DNA of 34,003 nt from Zancudomyces culisetae. Lineage: Eukaryota > Kickxellomycota > Harpellomycetes > Harpellales > Legeriomycetaceae. Position numbers and translations under genes: made by a program. Shown one piece after another: positions 30,144 through 34,003 of the stretch. Numbering within the stretch: the first letter of the stretch is position 1; each line of letters starts with the position of its first letter. The notes under the pieces were generated by a model. The model saw only the letters and a list, made by a program, of their open reading frames with translations. It had not been told where the DNA came from and did no database searches. The DNA lies in contig LSSK01001135.1 of the NCBI GenBank assembly GCA_001969505.1, positions 1 to 34,003 on the forward strand, given 5' to 3'.

Positions 30144-30151
30144 TATAAAAG
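30144..30151 (+). promoter_or_regulatory. TATA box of the BiP gene
   Basis: TATAAAAG is a full TATA consensus about 140 bp before the ATG of a strongly inducible gene. It is followed by T-rich and AC-rich leader sequence. Confidence 0.65.
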
Positions 30152-30291
30152 GGGTGTTGGAGTATAGAAAATTTTTTTCTACAAGTTTGTTTAAGACTAT
30201 AAATAATCTTTCTTGATACTCTTTTTTGTTTACTTTTACGTTAAGCTAGTATTTTATCCTTGGAAAAGAGATAGAAGAGGGAAATAACAAA

Positions 30292-32283
30292 ATGAAGGTA
30301 TCACTATATTCAGCAGTGAGATATGCACTGCTTTGTACGCTTGGTCTCTCTGTGGTAAGCACAAAGTCAGATGAGGCTGAAGACTCAAAGGGAGCAAAGC
30401 ACAACTATGGAACCGTTATTGGTATTGATTTGGGAACAACATACTCTTGTGTGGGAGTTCACAAAAACGGACGGGTGGAAATTATTCCAAACGACCAAGG
30501 AAACCGAATCACACCTTCAGTTGTTGCCTGGACTTCAGACAATGAGAGGCTTATTGGTGATGCAGCAAAGAATCAAGCCGCATCAAATCCAGAAAAGACT
30601 TTGTATGATTCCAAGCGATTGATCGGTATGAAGTACAAGGACAAGGATATCCAGAGTGACATGAAGCACTGGCCATTCAAAATAAGATCTGTAAATGAGA
30701 AGCCAGTTTTTGAACTAGAGATCTCAGACTCAAAGGAACGTTTTACACCAGAACAGATTTCAGCAATGATTTTGTCAAAGTTGAAGGAGGACGCAGAGGC
30801 ATATTTGAACACCAAGATTACCCACGCTGTAGTAACTGTCCCAGCATACTTTAACGATGCTCAAAGACAGGCAACCAAGGATGCAGGAAAAATTGCTGGA
30901 CTTGAAGTAATAAGAATCATTAACGAACCAACAGCAGCAGCTATTGCCTATGGATTGGACAAGAAACAAGGTGAAAGACACATTTTGGTATTTGATCTTG
31001 GAGGTGGAACATTTGATGTTTCATTGTTGTCTATTGAAGAAGGAGTATTTGAAGTACTTGCAACATCAGGTGATACACACTTGGGAGGTCAAGACTTTGA
31101 TAACAACCTTGTCAGCCACTTTGCCGATCGTTTCAAGGAAAAGAATGGAGTAGACCCACGCAGTGATAAGAAAGCTATGGGTAAGCTCAAGAGCGAAGCT
31201 GAAAAGGCCAAGCGCAACTTGTCATCACAAACAAGTGTAAGAATTGAAATCGAAAACCTTTACAAATCTAAGGACTATTCTGATACCCTCACAAGAGCCA
31301 AATTTGAAGAACTCAACAATCATTTGTTCCGTAAAACCTTGGTACCAGTAGAACAAGTACTGAAAGACGCAAAGAAGGATAAGAAAGATATTGACGACGT
31401 TGTCCTTATTGGTGGTTCTACTCGTATTCCACGTGTCAGAAAGATGTTGGAAGACAAGTTTGGAGTAAAGAAGATCAACAAGGGAATTAATCCAGATGAA
31501 GCCGTTGCTTACGGAGCAGCAGTTCAGGCCGGTATTTTGACTGATCAAGAAGGCACAACCGAAATGATTCTTCTCGACGTCAACCCTCTAACTCTCGGAA
31601 TTGAAACTGTTGGTGGAGTCATGGCCAAACTCATTCCAAGAAACACTCAAATCCCTACAAAGAAAACTCAAATCTTCTCCACTGCTGCTGACAACCAACA
31701 AGTTGTATTGATCAAGGTATTTGAAGGTGAGCGCCCAATGACCAAAGACAACAACATTCTCGGACAGTTCGAACTTACTAACATTCCTCCAGCTCCACGT
31801 GGTGTCCCTCAAATTGAAGTAACCTTTGAAATTGACTCGAACGGTATCCTGATTGTAGGTGCCACCGATAAAGGTACTGGAAAGGGTGAGCAAATTAAGA
31901 TCAAGAACGATAAGGGTCGTCTTTCAGAAGAAGAAATTGAACGCATGATCAAGGATGCCGAGAAGTTTGCTGACGAAGACAAAATCCTCAAAGAACGCGC
32001 TGAGGCCAAGAACAACTTTGAAGCCTATGTGTTCTCTGTTAAGTCATCTGTAAGCGACCCTGACAAACTACGTGATAAGCTTGAGGCAAGCGACAAGAAA
32101 GCTATCAATGATGCTGTCAAGGATGCTGAATCTTGGCTCAGTGAAAACTCCGCAAATGCCACCAAGGAGGACTATGATGAACAACGCGAGGTCTTGGAGA
32201 GCGTTGCCAAGCCAATCATCACCAAGGTTTATGAGTCTGGTAAAGCTGGTGAAAAGCCTGCTGAAGAAAAAGATGAATTATAA
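30292..32283 (+). CDS. KAR2: ER chaperone BiP/Kar2 (GRP78), Hsp70 family
   Basis: The product is 663 residues from an intronless gene. Residues 1 to about 23 are a signal peptide (basic start, then [12 protein letters not shown]). The ATPase domain begins at [14 protein letters not shown] (about 43), with [14 protein letters not shown] (about 209), [11 protein letters not shown] (about 234) and [11 protein letters not shown] (about 380). Linker and substrate domain start at [12 protein letters not shown] (about 427), and a helical lid follows. The last four residues are KDEL, the ER retrieval signal. BiP binds nascent and unfolded chains in the ER lumen, drives Sec-dependent import and regulates the unfolded protein response. 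Budding-yeast Kar2 ends HDEL, so KDEL is a small lineage clue. Upstream TATA and UPRE-like sites agree with stress induction. Full length, no defects seen. Confidence 0.98.
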   Translation: MKVSLYSAVRYALLCTLGLSVVSTKSDEAEDSKGAKHNYGTVIGIDLGTTYSCVGVHKNGRVEIIPNDQGNRITPSVVAWTSDNERLIGDAAKNQAASNPEKTLYDSKRLIGMKYKDKDIQSDMKHWPFKIRSVNEKPVFELEISDSKERFTPEQISAMILSKLKEDAEAYLNTKITHAVVTVPAYFNDAQRQATKDAGKIAGLEVIRIINEPTAAAIAYGLDKKQGERHILVFDLGGGTFDVSLLSIEEGVFEVLATSGDTHLGGQDFDNNLVSHFADRFKEKNGVDPRSDKKAMGKLKSEAEKAKRNLSSQTSVRIEIENLYKSKDYSDTLTRAKFEELNNHLFRKTLVPVEQVLKDAKKDKKDIDDVVLIGGSTRIPRVRKMLEDKFGVKKINKGINPDEAVAYGAAVQAGILTDQEGTTEMILLDVNPLTLGIETVGGVMAKLIPRNTQIPTKKTQIFSTAADNQQVVLIKVFEGERPMTKDNNILGQFELTNIPPAPRGVPQIEVTFEIDSNGILIVGATDKGTGKGEQIKIKNDKGRLSEEEIERMIKDAEKFADEDKILKERAEAKNNFEAYVFSVKSSVSDPDKLRDKLEASDKKAINDAVKDAESWLSENSANATKEDYDEQREVLESVAKPIITKVYESGKAGEKPAEEKDEL

Positions 32284-32652
32284 TCTTATTTTTCCTCCAA
32301 ATTCCTTTTTTTTCTTTATCATTCTATTTAGCTGGATTAAGAAAGATTAAACATATTTCATTTATAAATTTGTAAAACTGAATTTATTTTAAAATAAATA
32401 CTTTAAACTAAATGCAGATGGCCAAAAAAAAGTTACACTTGAACCAAACCTCAGGGTGGAATAAGGTTTTTCCTAGATTGGGGGGTTAGAATATTATCAA
32501 TCTAGTGAATATCTTGCTTTTTTATGACTATTTAGATTTATTTATTTAATCTTTTAAAAAGTATAACATAAATACAAAAAGTGGCACTAAATCCCCCATT
32601 AACAGCCTAAAATTTCAGTAGTATCCATACCATCTTCAGTTTCAAAGTCTTA
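32284..32652. other. 3' region of BiP, no gene seen
   Basis: AT-rich spacer between BiP and the minus-strand frames to the right. It holds the T-rich BiP 3' end and a few AATAAA-like strings near 32390-32400, but no supported coding sequence. Confidence 0.5.
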
Positions 32653-33935
32653 TTAATGATCCAAAATTGTTCTACACACCAAATGAACACTTGGTTCGTG
32701 TAATATCGCTCTTCTAAAAAGTTTCAAAGTATAGTAGATACAGTTTCTAGCATCAAGAGATTCAATTAAATTTGATTTTTCCTCGAATAGTACAAACCAT
32801 GAAACTAGTTCAGATAGGTAATATACCCACTCGTCATCCTCATCCAAGTAGTCCCGCTAATTTTTAATTGTTTTTCTCGCTATATTCTTGTTGAATCTTG
32901 CTTTGTAGATACATGGCATCAATCTCTGAAACATTACTCCCATATACTGTCGTTTCCACACACTTCTCAATCTCGACTTTCTGTTTTACCGTATTTAAAC
33001 ATTTATAAAAAGCAAACATTATTCCGATAAGCTGAGCTTCTGCATTAACGCTACTAATTGGAGTTTGTACTTTGTCTCTTACACACATTCTGTTTTTAAA
33101 GTTATAAAAGTTTATATGGCTGTATCAATTTCAGATTTTACGCTGATATTTATATTTTGTATTTTTAGATATAGCTGCGATATTGTTAGGTTGTTGCTTT
33201 TATCAAACCCAAAAATATCCAATATGTTTTGTACATAGCTATTGAGAGTGTGTTTGTCTCGCTCGCTGTCTCTGATACTTCTTAACACCGGTGTAATACA
33301 CTTATATATGTATTTATTGCTAGCCTGATTCATTAACTGCGTGATTCCACTTTTACTGTGTATCCTTCAGCTCAAGAGAATCATGATCGGTTTTTTTAAG
33401 CACTTTGTATTTTTGTATTGCGTTTCTATATTATCGTATTCAGTAAAAATCAAGTACTTGTGGTTGTCCTTTTTCCCCTCCTCTTTCAGTTTGGTTTCAC
33501 TATTAGAACGAGTATATAATTTCTCTAATTCATCATAGAAATGCATAAATGGTAACGACAGTATATAACTCAGGTTGTCAGTTTCCTCCTTTTCAACGAT
33601 AAATTTTATAAATCTTTTCTTCGCATCCTCCAGAAATTTGTGATCCACGCTGAACACCTCTTCGTCAGTAAAATCCGTCTTTATGTCTACTAATCTGAGT
33701 TCCTCATCTTCATATATTACCTCCTTACCCTTGAAAAATACAATATTAGATGTGAGAATATTTCTGATGAATGATGTAAACATATTGTCGTAGTTAGGAC
33801 TGATTTCATTTTTCTTTATTAATTCTCTATATTGAGTGTTATATATACAAGAAAAATTCATTAACAAACTTTGGTGTATATTTATGATTTTCTTGGTAAA
33901 CTCCTCCCGATAATGACAGGTATATTTGTTTTGTA
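32653..33935 (-). CDS. Unassigned multi-exon or decaying gene, 5' end probably outside the window
   Basis: Four minus-strand frames follow one another. Frame 1 (open from about 33935, first ATG 33861) ends at TGA 33369-33367 and contains SYILSLPFMHFYDELEKLY. Frame 2 continues in the same register from 33366 to 33112. Frame 3 spans 33088-32864, and frame 4 spans about 32856-32653, ending RTILDH. The residues look protein-like (conserved-type Trp, Tyr, Phe, amphipathic helices) rather than random, and small gaps with AG acceptors separate them. I could not connect all four with consistent donors. The TGA between frames 1 and 2 might lie in a 39-nt intron with a weak GTGCTT donor, or be a real nonsense change. 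No family recognised. It could be a partial gene continuing beyond the right edge or a pseudogene. Confidence 0.35.
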
Positions 33936-34003
33936 TTTACCAGTTGTATTAATCGGATATTTATAGTTATATATACTAAGCTTTATCTATTGAAAAAGTG
34001 CTT

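Larger units (their letters stand above)
28827..30291. other. Intergenic region with the BiP promoter
   Basis: These 1.46 kb hold no convincing gene; frames are under 80 codons. Visible structure: a T/G-rich tract near 28945-28980, an 11-base C-run at 29365-29375, and a 9-nt tandem repeat at 29845-29868. Nearer the BiP gene are a UPRE-like element and a TATA box, listed separately. Confidence 0.6.

Overview
This window is nuclear DNA from a fungus. It is AT-rich, with short spliceosomal introns (43 to about 150 nt, GTAAGT-like donors, CTAAT/CTAAC-like branch sites, TAG/CAG acceptors). It holds an Arp9-like actin-related protein, a subunit of fungal SWI/SNF-type remodelers, together with Hbs1, Chl1/DDX11, BiP, an MRP-type ABC transporter and a secreted subtilase. 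Base composition, intron style and a BiP ending in KDEL suggest an early-diverging lineage (zoosporic, zygomycete-type or gut-dwelling), but that placement is inference.

Layout from left to right. A short minus-strand gene (109-669) encodes a DIP1984-family protein, a family I know mainly from bacteria; this is the best transfer candidate in the window. It follows, 177 bp away and on the same strand, a large intronless ABC-C/MRP transporter (846-5345). After about 1.75 kb without a recognisable gene comes a secreted proteinase K-like subtilase (7099-8478) with an unusual Asp/Gly/Asn-rich spacer. About 2.7 kb of unassigned AT-rich sequence leads to an intronless 1753-residue Rho-type guanine nucleotide exchange factor (11172-16433). 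It converges on HBS1 (minus strand).

The middle holds three intron-bearing genes that I rebuilt by joining frames across splice sites. HBS1 has five exons (20744 down to 16594), all four introns in phase 1, and a long disordered linker with 30 consecutive glutamines. The Arp9-like gene has about eight exons (24217 down to 21370), an acidic insert, and one 156-nt stop-free intron that reads through silently. The CHL1/DDX11 helicase has ten exons (24635-28826); the joined exons total 3147 nt (1048 codons plus stop) with every phase consistent. ARP9 and CHL1 diverge from a shared 417-bp spacer.

After a 1.46-kb promoter region with a TATA box and a UPRE-like ACGTGG element comes the intronless ER chaperone BiP/Kar2 (30292-32283). 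The right end (about 32653-33935, minus strand) holds a set of open frames that look like an incomplete multi-exon gene or a decaying one. I could not assign it.

Functional themes are mRNA surveillance and ribosome rescue (Hbs1), chromatin (Arp9), cohesion and DNA repair (Chl1), polarity signalling (RhoGEF), secretion (BiP, subtilase) and efflux (ABC). There is no operon-like logic. I see no mobile element, CRISPR array, rRNA or convincing tRNA.
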